DNA from: Sepioteuthis lessoniana
Taxonomy: Eukaryota; Mollusca; Cephalopoda; Myopsida; Loliginidae
Assembly: GCA_963585895.1 (NCBI GenBank)
Contig: OY757939.1
Location: forward strand, 53,270,621-53,334,620
DNA: 64,000 bases
Direction of reading: 5' to 3'
Shown: positions 25,736 to 36,788 of the stretch, piece by piece
How the letters are laid out: each line of letters begins with the position of its first letter
Position numbering within the stretch: the stretch's first letter is position 1
Notes under the pieces: generated by a model
What the model was told of the DNA's origin: nothing
The model's input: only the letters and a program-made list of their open reading frames with translations
Database searches by the model: none
Position numbers and translations under genes: made by a program

Positions 25736-26125
25736 ATCTGGTCAAGCTATGTGCTGTTTGTTCCTGGTGTACACAGCATGTCATAGAGACTTATGTCTGT
25801 AATATAAATCTTTACTTTTTTCAGCAATCCAGTAAGGCAGGTTCCTTTCTGAAATGTATACTGTGTGATCAGTTCTTGAATTTTTCCTGTCCATTGATTT
25901 GGTATGTACATTTGAAAAAAAAAATTAATTAAATAAAAAAAAACAAAAAACAAACGCTTAAACTATGCAAAATATTTTTTAAAATTAAAAAAAAATGTGT
26001 ATATGTCTAACACACATATAACTGGATATATGTGTGTCATCTATATTATATATGTAACTGAATACATTTATAATATCATGTATGTTTGAGCATGTGTGAT
26101 TTAGTAAGTATATATGCTTTCAATA

Positions 26126-26696
26126 CAGTGGTTGCCAACCTTTTCTTCACAAAACTCTAAAAAACTTAGAAGAGACCTTTGAACTTTTATGATAAGAAAG
26201 AATATATGCATACACATTTTTTTCATTTTTCTTTATAAAGAAATATAATTAAAAGAAAACTATGCCATTTCATGAATAATAAAAGATTAAAGTAGAATCT
26301 CTCAAGACTTTATGAAGGATTTTATCTAAAGATTTAATGACTTGGTTGTTATTGTAGTTGTTTTATCAAATTGTCTAATTGTGACAAAAGCAGAATTGGT
26401 TTCGTATTGTTTAAAAACAATTAAAAAAAAACAAAATTTTGTCAAAACAGAAATGTTTTACGTGATAATCATATTCTTTACTTAATAATTTTGATCAAGC
26501 TTCTCTGTTAATCTTTGACACAACTCTTCAGAAACTTGTCATTTTTTTTTTCATGCTCCCTCCAACCTTTGGGTTTTTTTTTTCTGAACCCAGGTTAGTG
26601 ATTAGACCTATCAGTTTTTCATGAACCCCATCCCCAATCAAAAACATTTTTTCACAGACCCTTTAGGTTTGTTGGTACCTGGGTTGGTGACCACTG
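26126..26696. mobile_element. hAT-like non-autonomous element
   Basis: The ends are imperfect inverted repeats: CAGTGGTTGCCAACC at the left, and the reverse complement of the right end reads CAGTGGTCACCAACC. CAGTGGTT-type termini are characteristic of hAT-superfamily MITEs. No transposase frame lies inside its 571 bp. The flanking 8-mers (tttcaata / cattaaaa) match only partly, so the target duplication is eroded or absent. Confidence 0.7.
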
Positions 26697-26784
26697 CATT
26701 AAAATACACAATGTGCAGATAAAAGTAATAAAACAGTGAATAATTATGCTATTATTCACTAAAATGTTATTACGTTCTCATCAT

Positions 26785-26787
<3 letters not shown>

Positions 26788-26822
<35 letters not shown>
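26788..26822. repeat. (CA)n microsatellite
   Basis: About 16 CA units. Confidence 0.9.
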
Positions 26823-26823
<1 letters not shown>

Positions 26824-27629
26824 TACACACATACATATATACATATTTAGCTGGGTGTATGTGTATCTGTATGTATGATATAAATTAAAATCTGAATGAT
26901 GAATTATGTTTGGTATAAAGCTAGCTGTGGAACTCTGGGCAAAACATTTGTTTAACCTGTTTTAAGTCAAATATGGGCAGTACAGCATAGTAAGACATTC
27001 ATATGATTTCTTATTACTGGTATCTACGGTTGGTTGCAGCCGATTTGCCAAAATTATTAGGGGCTTTTTACTAATGTAAACTTTCAATTACACAATTGAG
27101 TCATCTTGAGAATATTATGTACGGCACAGTTAGAATTTTGACACTAATTTTCTGCATCTATCATATCCTGATTTTTACCAATGCCCTGAATCACAATTTA
27201 TAATTCACCTTATTTAAAGGAAAGAATAAAAGAAAAGAAAATTTTAAAAATTAAAAAAAAAAGACAAAAAATTAAAAAAGCTTTAAAAAAAAAAGGCTTT
27301 TGTGTTTTTTTTTGTTTTTTTTTTCACTTGTTTTGATTTTTATTCACTTTTTTTCTTTAAATGATTTTTTATTTGGTTGTTTTTTAGTATGTCAATCCTC
27401 ATTGGTGTATTTTATGCCAAAGTCCATTTAATATTTATGGTCTCCAATTATGTAAGGTAAAAAAAAATATATTTTCACAATCATTTTAAACAGATAAATA
27501 CTTCTTTCTCAGAATATCAATTGATGAATTTTTAAACAATTAATCTTTAAACATTTTTATATTTTTAATATGAATGTTACTGAATTATCTTAGTTGATAT
27601 TGCTTGGGTCATGTTTGACCTTTTTAAAA

Positions 27630-27843
27630 CAGTGGTTCTTTGAGATATTGAAATTCTATTCTGCACCCACAAGACCTAAACAACACAATTGTTGTTAAGA
27701 AATTGAAACATATAGAAATCTATGAAACACTGAATGATGAAAAGTAAAACAAAAAAAAGTTGTTTTTCTGCATCTCTCCTCTCCCCAAAGAAGTAAACCT
27801 TGCACTCCATGGGGTTGCTAGCACCCCAGGTTAAAAACTACTG
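27630..27843. mobile_element. hAT-like MITE, 214 bp, with 8-bp TSD
   Basis: The left end is CAGTGGTTCTTTGAGA; the reverse complement of the right end is CAGTAGTTTTTAACCTGG. It is flanked by ttttaaaa (27622-27629) and atttaaga (27844-27851), a 6/8 match consistent with the 8-bp target duplication of hAT elements. Non-coding. Confidence 0.75.
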
Positions 27844-28055
27844 ATTTAAGACATTAAAGACATTAGCATTTTGACATAACATATGTCAACATTTTCTCAA
27901 ACCGATGGGAAACCATCTATTTGATGGGAACCCATCAGCTACTACCATTCCAGTTCTGAGCAAGTCTGGGAGTTATGGCAATGAAGGAGTGATTTCCCAT
28001 GTTCTAGAGCTCCAGAATGTCATTTTAAATGGATAAATAGTTCATTCTTTGTTAC

Positions 28056-29410
28056 CATGTCAAAACTTTTACATACAATGTATTAATAAAAGTTCACCAT
28101 TTTTAACAAGGAAGCGTTTCATGCTTAGTTGCAATATCAATGTTTTAAGATACAATTTATTAAAAGTTCACAATTATTTTTGACAAAGAAACATTTCATG
28201 TTTAGTTGCAATATCAATGTTTTAAGATACAATGTATTAAAAGTTCACAATTATTTTTAACAAAGAAACATTTCATACTTAGTTGCAATATCAATGTTTT
28301 AAGATACAATGTATTAAAAGTTCACTATTATTTTTAACAAAGAAACATTTCATACTTAGTTACAATATCAATGTTTTAAGATACAATGTATTAAAAGTTT
28401 ACAATTATTTTTAACAAAGAAACATTTCATACTTAGTTGCAATATCAATGTTTTAAGATACAATGTATTAAAAGTTCACAATTATTTTTAACAAAGAAAC
28501 ATTTCATACTTAGTTGCAATATCAATGTTTTAAGATACAATGTATTAAAAGTTCACTATTATTTTTAACAAAGAAACATTTCATACTTAGTTACAATATC
28601 AATGTTTTAAGATACAATGTATTAAAAGTTTACAATTATTTTTAACAAAGAAACATTTCATACTTAGTTGCAATATCAATGTTTTAAGATACAATGTATT
28701 AAAAGTTCTCAATTATTTTTAACAAAGAAACATTTCATACTTAGTTACAATATCAATGTTTCAAAATAAAATGTATTAAAAGTCCACAATTATTTTTAAC
28801 AAAGAAACATTTCATACTTAGTTGCAATATCAATGTTTTAAGATACAATGTATTAAAAGTTCACAATTATTTTTAACAAAGAAACATTTCATACTTAGTT
28901 ACAATATCAATGTTTCAAAATAAAATGTATTAAAAGTCCACAATTATTTTTAACAAAGAAACATTTCATACTTAGTTGCAATATCAATGTTTCAAAATAA
29001 AATGTATTAAAAGTCCACAATTATTTTTAACAAAGAAACATTTCATACTTAGTTGCAATATCAATGTTTTAAGATACAATGTATTAAAAGTTCACTATTA
29101 TTTTTAACAAAGAAACATTTCATACTTAGTTACAATATCAATGTTTTAAGATACAATGTATTAAAAGTTTACAATTATTTTTAACAAAGAAACATTTCAT
29201 ACTTAGTTGCAATATCAATGTTTTAAGATACAATGTATTAAAAGTTCTCAATTATTTTTAACAAAGAAACATTTCATACTTAGTTACAATATCAATGTTT
29301 CAAAATAAAATGTATTAAAAGTCCACAATTATTTTTAACAAAGAAACATTTCATACTTAGTTGCAATATCAATGTTTTAAGATACAATGTATTAAAAGTT
29401 CTCAATTATT
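28056..29410. repeat. 77-bp tandem array, about 17.5 units
   Basis: The period of 77 is read from 'aatatcaatg' at 28133, 28210 and 28287. Units contain 'ttttaagatacaatgtatta' and 'aacaaagaaacatttcat'. Variant units ('caaaataaaatgtattaaaa') recur in a pattern, indicating amplification of multi-unit blocks. It lies within element X copy 2. Confidence 0.95.
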
Positions 29411-29476
29411 TTAAAAAGGTAAACACATCATACAGAGTTGCAATATTAAAATTTTAAAAGCTAATATATTAATATA

Positions 29477-29735
29477 CTGGGTCATTGGCCTAGTGGGTAG
29501 AGTGTTTGCCAATGGTCCGGGAGATCTGGGTTCAATCCCAGGATGCACCATACCAAAGACTTTAAAAATAGTACTTGATACCTCCTTGCTTAACACTCTG
29601 CAATATAAGGTACGTATCAAGGGTAAAGTGGAGCAATCCAGGGAAAGGAGTAGCACCCTCCCCTACACTTCAGTGTAGTAGCTATCGAAAAGAGAGCCTT
29701 CTGGTCACCCTCGACTATGGTCGCCAACTTTACTT
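29477..29735 (+). mobile_element. SINE A copy 3, full length
   Basis: The head (TTGGCCTAGTGGGTAGAG and GGTTCAATCCC), body and tail are complete. It interrupts element X copy 2. The flanks 'ctaatatatt' and 'ctaatattaa' look like an imperfect target duplication. Confidence 0.88.
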
Positions 29736-30513
29736 ACTAATATTAATGTAGTTCAAAAACCATTTTAAACATTATCTGAGACAATTCCCTTTGCTCCATA
29801 GATGGGATCCTAACAGGTACTACTATGCATCAAAGTGAACCTGGGAGTAATGGCACTGAATGAGTGATTCAAACACAGTTTAACAATTCTGGCCTTGAAT
29901 TAAATACAGTACAAAAATGTATCTTCACAATCATTTTAAACTATAAACACTTTATGCTTAGCTGCAATGTCAATGTTTTAAGAACTAATATATTAATAAA
30001 GTTCACAATCATTTTAAACATTTTCTCAAATTTATTTGACCTATCGGTGGGACCCTAACAGGTCAGAGTGGACCTGGGAGTAATTGCAATGAAGGAGTAA
30101 CTTCAAACTCTCCAGAACAGTAGCCTTGTTAACAAATTCAGTTTAATATCATATCCATCACACTTGATATTACTTACTGGTATATTACTTAAGAGAAAGA
30201 TTTGTGCCTGTTCCAAGTTGTTTTTTCTGGACCTTTCTTCTCACCCCTAAGAACTAAACCTTGCACCCCATTAGTGTAAAAGCAAAATGCAAAAAGTCTT
30301 ATCAAAGATTTGAACTCTGCTTGTCAAGTCAATTTCCTAAGATGCTCTTACGCTACACACCTCCAACTATGTGATATTGGCTTTGAATTATTTTAAACTT
30401 GAATATCAATCATATTTGCCATGGTATTTAATTTTTCTATGTGAGAAAAAATTAGAATATTCAAATCAAATAATTGGTTTTTAGATTCAACAGATCCTAG
30501 TTGATACTTGTTA

Positions 30514-30605
30514 TCATTTACTAAGCTTGCTTTGTTTAACACGAAGCCAGAGGCATAAGGCACCCAATGAGAATCAAATTCATTTGCAATAGTCTATTCA
30601 TATAA
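30514..30605 (-). mobile_element. SINE D fragment
   Basis: 'tactaagcttgctttg' is followed by 'acacgaagccagaggcataa' and 'gagaatcaaattc', the reverse of the D tail, body and B-box. Confidence 0.5.
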
Positions 30606-30729
30606 CCTTTACAGGCTAAAATCAGATTTAACAAAAATGCCTCTTGCTTAGCAATCTCTTTGTAAATCGCAACATGTTGGCTGATAATCCTACAATTGTC
30701 ATTCTACAGGTTAGTTGATTATGCATATT

Positions 30730-30813
30730 CACTTAAAGGCCCGTTTGTGGCTTGTATTTGTCGCTGCCTCCCACCGCAGCGACAAATACAAGCCACAAAC
30801 GGGCCTTTAAGTG
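30730..30813. repeat. Perfect 38-bp-arm hairpin with 8-nt loop
   Basis: The left arm 30730-30767 and right arm 30776-30813 are exact reverse complements (starting CACTTAAAGGCCCG and ending CGGGCCTTTAAGTG), separated by 'ctcccacc'. Directly after it, 30814-30829 repeats 16 bp of the left arm (aggcccgtttgtggct). It is much more GC-rich than its surroundings. It could be a very young MITE, a hairpin-RNA locus or a palindromic mutation product. Confidence 0.95.
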
Positions 30814-30924
30814 AGGCCCGTTTGTGGCTGTTAAGCTTGATATTAAATAACTTCCTAATAATACAATATTCCTCAGTTTGAATGCTGTGTGAACAAAGTT
30901 TGTTTTTAAGAATAAAAGATGTTG

Positions 30925-31475
30925 GTTCGTTTGATGGCATATCAATCCATGTAGGTTATTTAATATCAAATCCTCTTTATACATATATATGTCAAATGTA
31001 TATGATTTGCAAACAAATAGTTGGTAGGTAACATCTTAAACAAGCCAGAGCTTTTTTGTTTGCACTCAGTCAAATGGTTTCAAGTATTACTCTCTAACAT
31101 TAATAATTTTTATTTGCACGCAATGAGCTGGTTGCAAGTGTTGCTATGTAACACGAACAATTCAATTTAGCACCAGTCATTTGTTTGCACACATTTGAAT
31201 GGTTAAACAGTTCTGTTTAACTCAAAGATGGAACCCTAACAGGTACTGCCGATCTGGGAGTAATGACAATGAAGTGGAACTCTACATTCTCCAGAGCTAC
31301 AGGACTGGAGCCTCACCATCAGATGCAGTTTAGTGTCATGCCAAGGATACTAGTTCTATTTGACCAATAGACGAGACCCTTACAGGTACTACTACTCCAG
31401 ACCAGAGTAGACCTGGGAGTAATGGCCATAAAGGGATATTCCACATTCCCCAAAACTCCTGGACTGGAGCCTAAA
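30925..31475 (-). mobile_element. Element X copy 3
   Basis: Reverse tail (GATGGCATATCAATCC, then GTAGGTTATTTAATATC), then the middle with 'gcactcagtcaaatggtttc', then the 'gggagtaatgacaatgaagt' block. That block is present twice (31220-31340 and 31355-31475), so the distal segment is duplicated in tandem. Confidence 0.7.
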
Positions 31476-31654
31476 AAAACTGGTTAAAAACCAACAAAGA
31501 AAAAGCAAAGCATATGATGAAATGTGAAAAAGAAATATAATTTATAAACATACTGTAGCAGTTATCATCGTATGAAATAGAATCCGCAACACAAGTTCAA
31601 ATCCTGTAAGATGTTTGTTTTTCACTTCTCGCAAATGTCTTTCAAAATATCATG

Positions 31655-31940
31655 GGCACTTTGGGTGGTGTAATGGTTAGCAAGCTAGACAAGCAAACTT
31701 TCACAAATGAGTTTGAGTCTCACTGGGTACCCCAATTCATGTAGCCTTGAGCTACTTCTAAGCAAAAAGCTTTGTAAATTTCTACTATTAGTAAATAGTA
31801 GCCAGACTGGATCCTTTAGCTTTGGTTAGGCAACCAATTAAGGGAAAAGGAAAACTCTGAATTAAAAGCTGTACCTCACTAAAAATTGACCTTGTGCCAT
31901 ATTCTGCTTGTGGTGGAGGGGTTGGGTAAATACAACTATT
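31655..31940 (+). mobile_element. SINE B body with a D-type head (chimeric SINE)
   Basis: The head (GCACTTTGGGTGGTGTAATG, then 'gagtttgagtctcactggg') matches the SINE D head at 62.2 kb and 32.9 kb, including the 'gtagccttgagc' D-like body start. It is joined to the SINE B body and tail ('aaaactctgaattaaaagct', 'ggaggggttgggtaaata'). Confidence 0.75.
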
Positions 31941-31954
31941 AAAGTTTGTAGTTT

Positions 31955-32190
31955 GTTTCTTTTACTTAAAGGCATATCAACCTCCGTGGGTTATTTAATG
32001 CCAAAGCCATCCTTGTAGAAGACCAGTAGTGGTTCTATTTAACCCTTAGCTGGGAGGATAAAGGGGTTCATCCCTTTCCCTGGGGTATTAGACCAGAAGT
32101 TTACATTATAGCGTGACTGGAGTTTGAACTCTCTTGCTACAGTCCAGTCTCCAGTCCAGCACTTTAGCCATTATGCCTTGGGTACTCCCT
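31955..32190 (-). mobile_element. SINE C copy 6
   Basis: Reverse tail (GGCATATCAACC, then GGGTTATTTAATGCC), then the shared domain, then a head ending 'attatgccttgggtactccc'. Complete but diverged. Confidence 0.85.
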
Positions 32191-32515
32191 CCCTTATTAT
32201 TTGAATTTATTTTTTTTATTTCTATTGGATTTGATATCAAATGACTTCCTGACAATATATGCTTTTCCCCACTTTAAGGGCACAGTTGTACATTGTATAA
32301 TGTCAGAGATATGTTCTAAAAACTGAACATTGTAGAATTTGGACGCTGTGTAAACAAAACTTCTTTTTTAAACCCAAAAATGGATTAAAAAAAACAAACA
32401 GCAGGGTATATTGTACTAATATGTGGGAAGTTGGAAAAATTAAACACTTAACTCTGTTATTTATCCTATGCCCCACCAGCTTAAGAATGTGGCACAAGGC
32501 CATTTAAGGTGGGTC

Positions 32516-32703
32516 CTGTCGCAGGGCTGGAGCCCATACACGTCAGGCAGTTCCAAAAATGCCTCAGACCCCGTCGGCATTCCCCTTTTCAGGGCGCCTC
32601 AGGCGCCGGGCGATAAACCCAACCCCTCCGAAGAGGGTTAAAGCCTGGGGGGATGGCCCCCTGAGGCCAGAGGATATCTCCAGTGCCGAGGCGCACCCGA
32701 CAG
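32516..32703. other. GC-rich 188-bp island with short inverted ends
   Basis: It begins CTGTCG and ends CGACAG, and is conspicuously GC- and CpG-rich in an AT-rich setting. It contains 'gcgcctcaggcgccg' and C/G-rich complementary blocks. No TSD or coding frame is visible, and no second copy occurs in the window. It may be a small repeat or a MITE of unknown family. Confidence 0.5.
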
Positions 32704-32837
32704 AAACGAGTAGTTCTTTGGAATAAAAAGAATGAAATATCACATCTGAATCAGAGTTAAACGTTTGATTTATTCAACTTTCCACATATTTCTATCATAC
32801 TATCAGTTTCACCACAATCTATCATTTCAACATATTG

Positions 32838-32955
32838 TACTGAGCGCATTGCTTAGATGTGGCACAGGGCCATATGAATGGAGCACCAAATGAGAATTGA
32901 ACTCACTCATGAAGTCCAGCTTGCTAACCATTACACCACCAGAAGTGCCCAGCAG
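32838..32955 (-). mobile_element. SINE D copy
   Basis: Plus-strand order is 'ggcacagggccatatgaatg', 'gagaattgaactc' and 'aaccattacaccaccagaag': reverse body, B-box and A-box. This is a near-complete D head. Confidence 0.65.
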
Positions 32956-33917
32956 GATATATTGAAACGGTCTTTAAGTCAAGGTATTTCATCTAAAAAT
33001 AAAATTACTCTTTCCAAAAAAAAAAAAAAACCTAAGTGTATTATCATTTCCCGGAATAACTTTTTCTGGTTCTGCTACCAAAATCTAGTGGGTCTGGAAC
33101 CAACTATCCCCTGTCAAGAGACTCCATTATTCAAATAGAACAGATCTAATATATTTCACTGCTACTCCAACTGCTGAATCAAAATATCAGTTCTGAATTT
33201 CACAAAGGATAAAGTTTAATTCTCAAAAGAATTCAAAACTGACCCAAGAAGCAATTAAAGGAACTAGAAATATTTATGTACACATATATAAATACATAAA
33301 ATGATATCTGTTCAACTCAACCTCCTTTTATTTGTTTTCTGTTTGCATGTTTTATTTTTACTTCATTTCAGCATTAACTTTTTGGAACGGCTTGTCGAGT
33401 TTAGTTTGTTTGAGAGTTTGATTATTAGAGAGTTATCTAATTATAACATAGCCATAATACGGATATGTGAAATAGACATAGAATGTTCATAACTCATATA
33501 TAGATAACATAGGAATTCCGAAACACGAAACACTTTACGACTTCTTAGTTCAGGTACGAAACTTTTTATTACCTTTGAATTAAAAGGTTTTTCGACATAA
33601 GGAGAGTGATACAATCTTTTTATGCTGACCTTTCCATCTGCCCCCCCCCACCACCACCACCACGCGCAGCACCCACCGCAAGGCCTCGGCGAGCTCCGAA
33701 AGTCAACCTTCTTCTGGAAGTATCCTCAGCTACAATAATAAGCTACATTTTATTGTTAATCATTATGTTAATTTACTACAACCGCTACTAACGTAACAAT
33801 ATAATGAGGTAAAAAATAAAATTTTTAAATATACTTACGAATTTGTAGACTGTTTACATACAGTATATGCTATCTAATTTTTTAAAGCTATATTATAATT
33901 CTGTTTTTTATTTGTTC

Positions 33918-35060
33918 GTTTGCACGTTAAGGTCATCCACATACATTCCCTGCAGCCAAGTGGGATGTTCTTCGATATCTCCTTCTCACATCCAAGTAGG
34001 ATTTTCTTCTACCCTCCCCCTCACTTAAGTGATATATTCTTGTTTGCACGTTAAGCTCATCCACATACACTCCCTGCGGCCAAGTGGGATGTTCTTCGAT
34101 ATCTCCTTCTCACATCCAAGTAAGATTTTCTTCTACCCTCCCCCTCACTTAAGTGATATATTCTTCTTGTTTGCACGTTAAGCTCATCCACATACACTCC
34201 CTGCGGCCAAGTGGGATGTTCTTCGATATCTCCTTCTCACATCCAAGTAAGATTTTCTTCTACCCTCCCCCTCACTTAAGTGATATATTCTTCTTGTTTG
34301 CACGTTAAGCTCATCCACATACACTCCCTGCAGCCAAGTGGGATGTTCTTCGATATCTCCTTCTCACATCCAAGTGGGATTTTCTTCTACCCCCCCTCAC
34401 TTAAGTGATATATTCTTCTTGTTTGCACATTAAGCTCATCCACATACACTCCCTGCAGCCAAGTGGGATGTTCTTCGATATCTCCTTCTCACATCCAAGT
34501 AAGATTTTCTTCTACCCTCCCCCTCACTTAAGTGATATATTCTTCTTGTTTGCACGTTAAGCTCATCCACATACACTCCCTGCAGCCAAGTGGGATGTTC
34601 TTCGATATCTCCTTCTCTCATCCAAGTAAGATTTTCTTCTACCCTCCCCCTTACTTAAGTGATATATTCTTCTTTGCACGTTAAGCTCATCCACATACAC
34701 TCCCTGCAGCCAAGTGGGATGTTCTTTGATATCTCCTTCTCACATCCAAGTAAGATTTTCTTCTACCCCCCCCCCTCACTTAAGTGATATATTCTTCTTG
34801 TTTGCACGTTAAGCTCATCCACATACGCTCCCTGCAGCCAAGTGGGATATTCTTCCACATCTCCTCCCCACAACCAAAAGGGATATTCTTCCACCCTCCT
34901 CCTCAACCAATTGAGATATTCTTCTACATCTCATTCCCGTATCCAAGTGGGATATTCTTCCACAGTCTCCATCAACTTTTGGCCGAGGGGGAAATTCTTC
35001 TACCCTCCTCCTAAACCAAGTGAGATATTCTTCTCCATCTTCTCCCCGTCAACCAAGTGA
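33918..35060. repeat. 127-bp tandem array, about 7 units, then degenerate sub-repeats
   Basis: The period of 127 is read from 'tgtttgcacg' at 34041, 34168 and 34295. Each unit holds related sub-repeats of the form 'ccaagtgggatgttcttc'. From about 34850 to 35060 only these shorter sub-repeats continue (roughly 35-40 bp each), suggesting the 127-bp unit grew from them. Confidence 0.93.
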
Positions 35061-35246
35061 AATTGGAATATTCTTAAACATCAAAGCTTGCCTTATTTCG
35101 AGGCCTAACCCGGCTGATAAAAAAAAAAACAATTTTTGTAGCTATAAACTCGGGCTTGTTCATCAAACGAAGCCGTTCATTACACGAGTACATACGGTAA
35201 TTATTGTAACTAGAAGGAACTTTGGAAATTCCACAGAATGAAAAAG

Positions 35247-35486
35247 GGGGTTGTCTTCGTGGTGTAATGGTTAAAGCGATGGATTGTGGAATCGTAGTAC
35301 GCGAGTTCGTACTCCAGTCGCGCTATTACGTTCACGTTCGAGTAAATACCCTTGGGAAAGGTATGAACCCCCTTATCCTCCCAGCTATGGGTTAAATAGT
35401 ACCACTACTGTTCTTCTAGGAGAATGGCTTAGATATTAAATAACCTGCAAAGGTTGATATGCCATTAAACAAAGAAACCAAACCAA
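35247..35486 (+). mobile_element. SINE C copy 7 with 14-bp TSD
   Basis: Well-preserved head (GTCTTCGTGGTGTAATGG), shared domain and stem-loop tail. It is flanked by acagaatgaaaaag at 35233-35246 and 35487-35500. CpGs are retained, so it is a young insertion inside the foldback-like element. Confidence 0.95.
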
Positions 35487-36358
35487 ACAGAATGAAAAAG
35501 TCAAGCAAAAAAGGATGATTTCCAATTTTATTACATCTAAATCCTTTTGTTGCGTTTCCAATGAATAATACAAAAATATACAACAACATCTTCAGATCTC
35601 ATCAGATTTTCAGCAAGTCAATATACACGGATTTACGTTTACTGTGCTACTTAATGAGAATAGATGAAGTTAGACAGGGCAATTCCATTGAAGTTGATCA
35701 CAGTGTTTGATCTGTCGTAAATTATCCTTTCTTCCTTAAAAATAGAAAATTATGTAATATAATGGCCGAGGGATTTCGAGTTTATATATCTTGCCTTTCG
35801 GTTTAGTTAGGCTGAGAACCTTTCGGCTTAGCGCATGGGTTAGTTAGGTGCAACATGAGCGCTGGTGTTCACACGCGCGGGTGGGGAGGAGGATGTGTCA
35901 TTCAGGGATGTCAAAATAAAAATCCCAGATAGGAATCGTGACCAGGGGGTGTGAATGACGTCATGCCCGGAAGTGTGGGCTGAGGATTTTGAGAATAGTC
36001 AGAGAGTTAAGTTTTAGCGTCCGAGGAAGAAGGTTGACTTTCGGAGCTCGCCGAGGCCTTGCGGTGGGTGCCGCGCGTGGTGGTGGTGGGGGGGCAGATG
36101 GAAAAGTCAGCCTAGAAAGATTGTGTATCACTCTTCTTATGTCGAAAAACCTTTTAACTCAAAGGTAATAAAAAGTTTCGTACCTGAACTAAGAAGTCGT
36201 TAAGTATTTCGTGTTTCAGGATTCCTATGTTATCTATATATGAGTTATGAACATTATATGTCTATTTCACATATCCGTATTATGGCTATGTTACAATTAG
36301 ATAACTCTAATAACCAAACTCCCGAACAAACTAAACTCGACAAGCCATTCCTAAAAGA

Positions 36359-36788
36359 TCTCACTGGATACCAAGCCATATAAGAATCCAGGGAAATTGC
36401 CAAATCTGCACACGGTATGGTGCCTGACAAAAACTCCAAAATACCATTCACCGATTTAAAACCTAAGATCAATAAAATACGGACAAAAAATCGCAACAGT
36501 TATGGAGCCAAAATATCCACAAGCTCTACCCAATAAAACTGATATTTAAAAAAAGAAAACTAACTCCCTGTAGGACTAGAAGAGAAGACACCACTCTGAC
36601 TTGGCTACGCAGAGGCCATACCTAATTAATTCTTTCATCTTAAGACAAGAGCAACTACCAAAATGCCCATGTGAAACATCATATGCAATAAGATACATTT
36701 TGATGAAATGCAAAAATCACGCCAATATTCAAAGAAAATTTTATTACATAAAGAGTATGAGACAGCTATTTGAAACGATAGATCCTCG
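36359..36788 (+). pseudogene. LINE C-terminus with RNase H relic (I-type)
   Basis: One frame reads WIPSHIRIQGN, matching the RNase H signature WxPSHxGIxGNExAD of RNase H-bearing LINEs. After a frameshift it reads LAKSA-like residues, PFTDLKPKINKI, then TRREDTTLTWLRRGHT, and after a stop the C-terminal zinc-knuckle-like CPCETSYAIRYILMKC. The order (RNase H, spacer, RxRxGHT, Cys/His) is that of I-clade LINE ORF2 C-termini. Frameshifts and stops make it non-functional. It begins exactly at the right arm of the foldback-like element and is cut at its end by an LTR-like insertion. Confidence 0.7.

Larger units (their letters stand above)
24444..26117. other. Gene-free stretch with several microsatellites
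   Basis: Contains (CT)n at about 25093-25121, (GGT)n at about 25391-25441 and (AT)n at 25681-25730. No coding signal or shared repeat was found. Confidence 0.5.
27375..30175 (-). mobile_element. Element X copy 2, carrying the 77-bp array
   Basis: A degraded reverse tail at 27375-27430 ('tatgtcaatcctcattgg', then 'ttatgccaaa') is followed by X signature segments at 27890-28020, 29790-29870 and 30045-30165 ('cctgggagtaatggcactga'-type). Between these lies the 77-bp array (28056-29410). A MITE (27630-27843) and SINE A (29477-29735) interrupt it. Assigning all of this to one copy is inference; it could be two adjacent copies. Confidence 0.55.
33378..36358. mobile_element. Foldback-like element with 335-bp inverted arms
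   Basis: The left arm (33378-33715) and right arm (36026-36358) are reverse complements over about 335 bp at high identity. Landmarks are 'ggcttgtcgagtttagtttg' outermost and 'gagctccgaaagtcaacctt' innermost. Between them lie a 127-bp tandem array, a SINE C and about 500 bp of CpG-containing unique DNA (35500-36020). No transposase frame is seen. Long inverted arms with internal tandem repeats resemble Foldback-type DNA transposons. The outer boundaries lack an obvious target duplication. Confidence 0.8.

Noticed and set aside
28056..29410. CRISPR-like regular repeat array
   Set aside because: The whole 77-bp unit is repeated with no variable spacers, and the context is eukaryotic. It is a minisatellite; the 127-, 92- and 72-bp arrays likewise.
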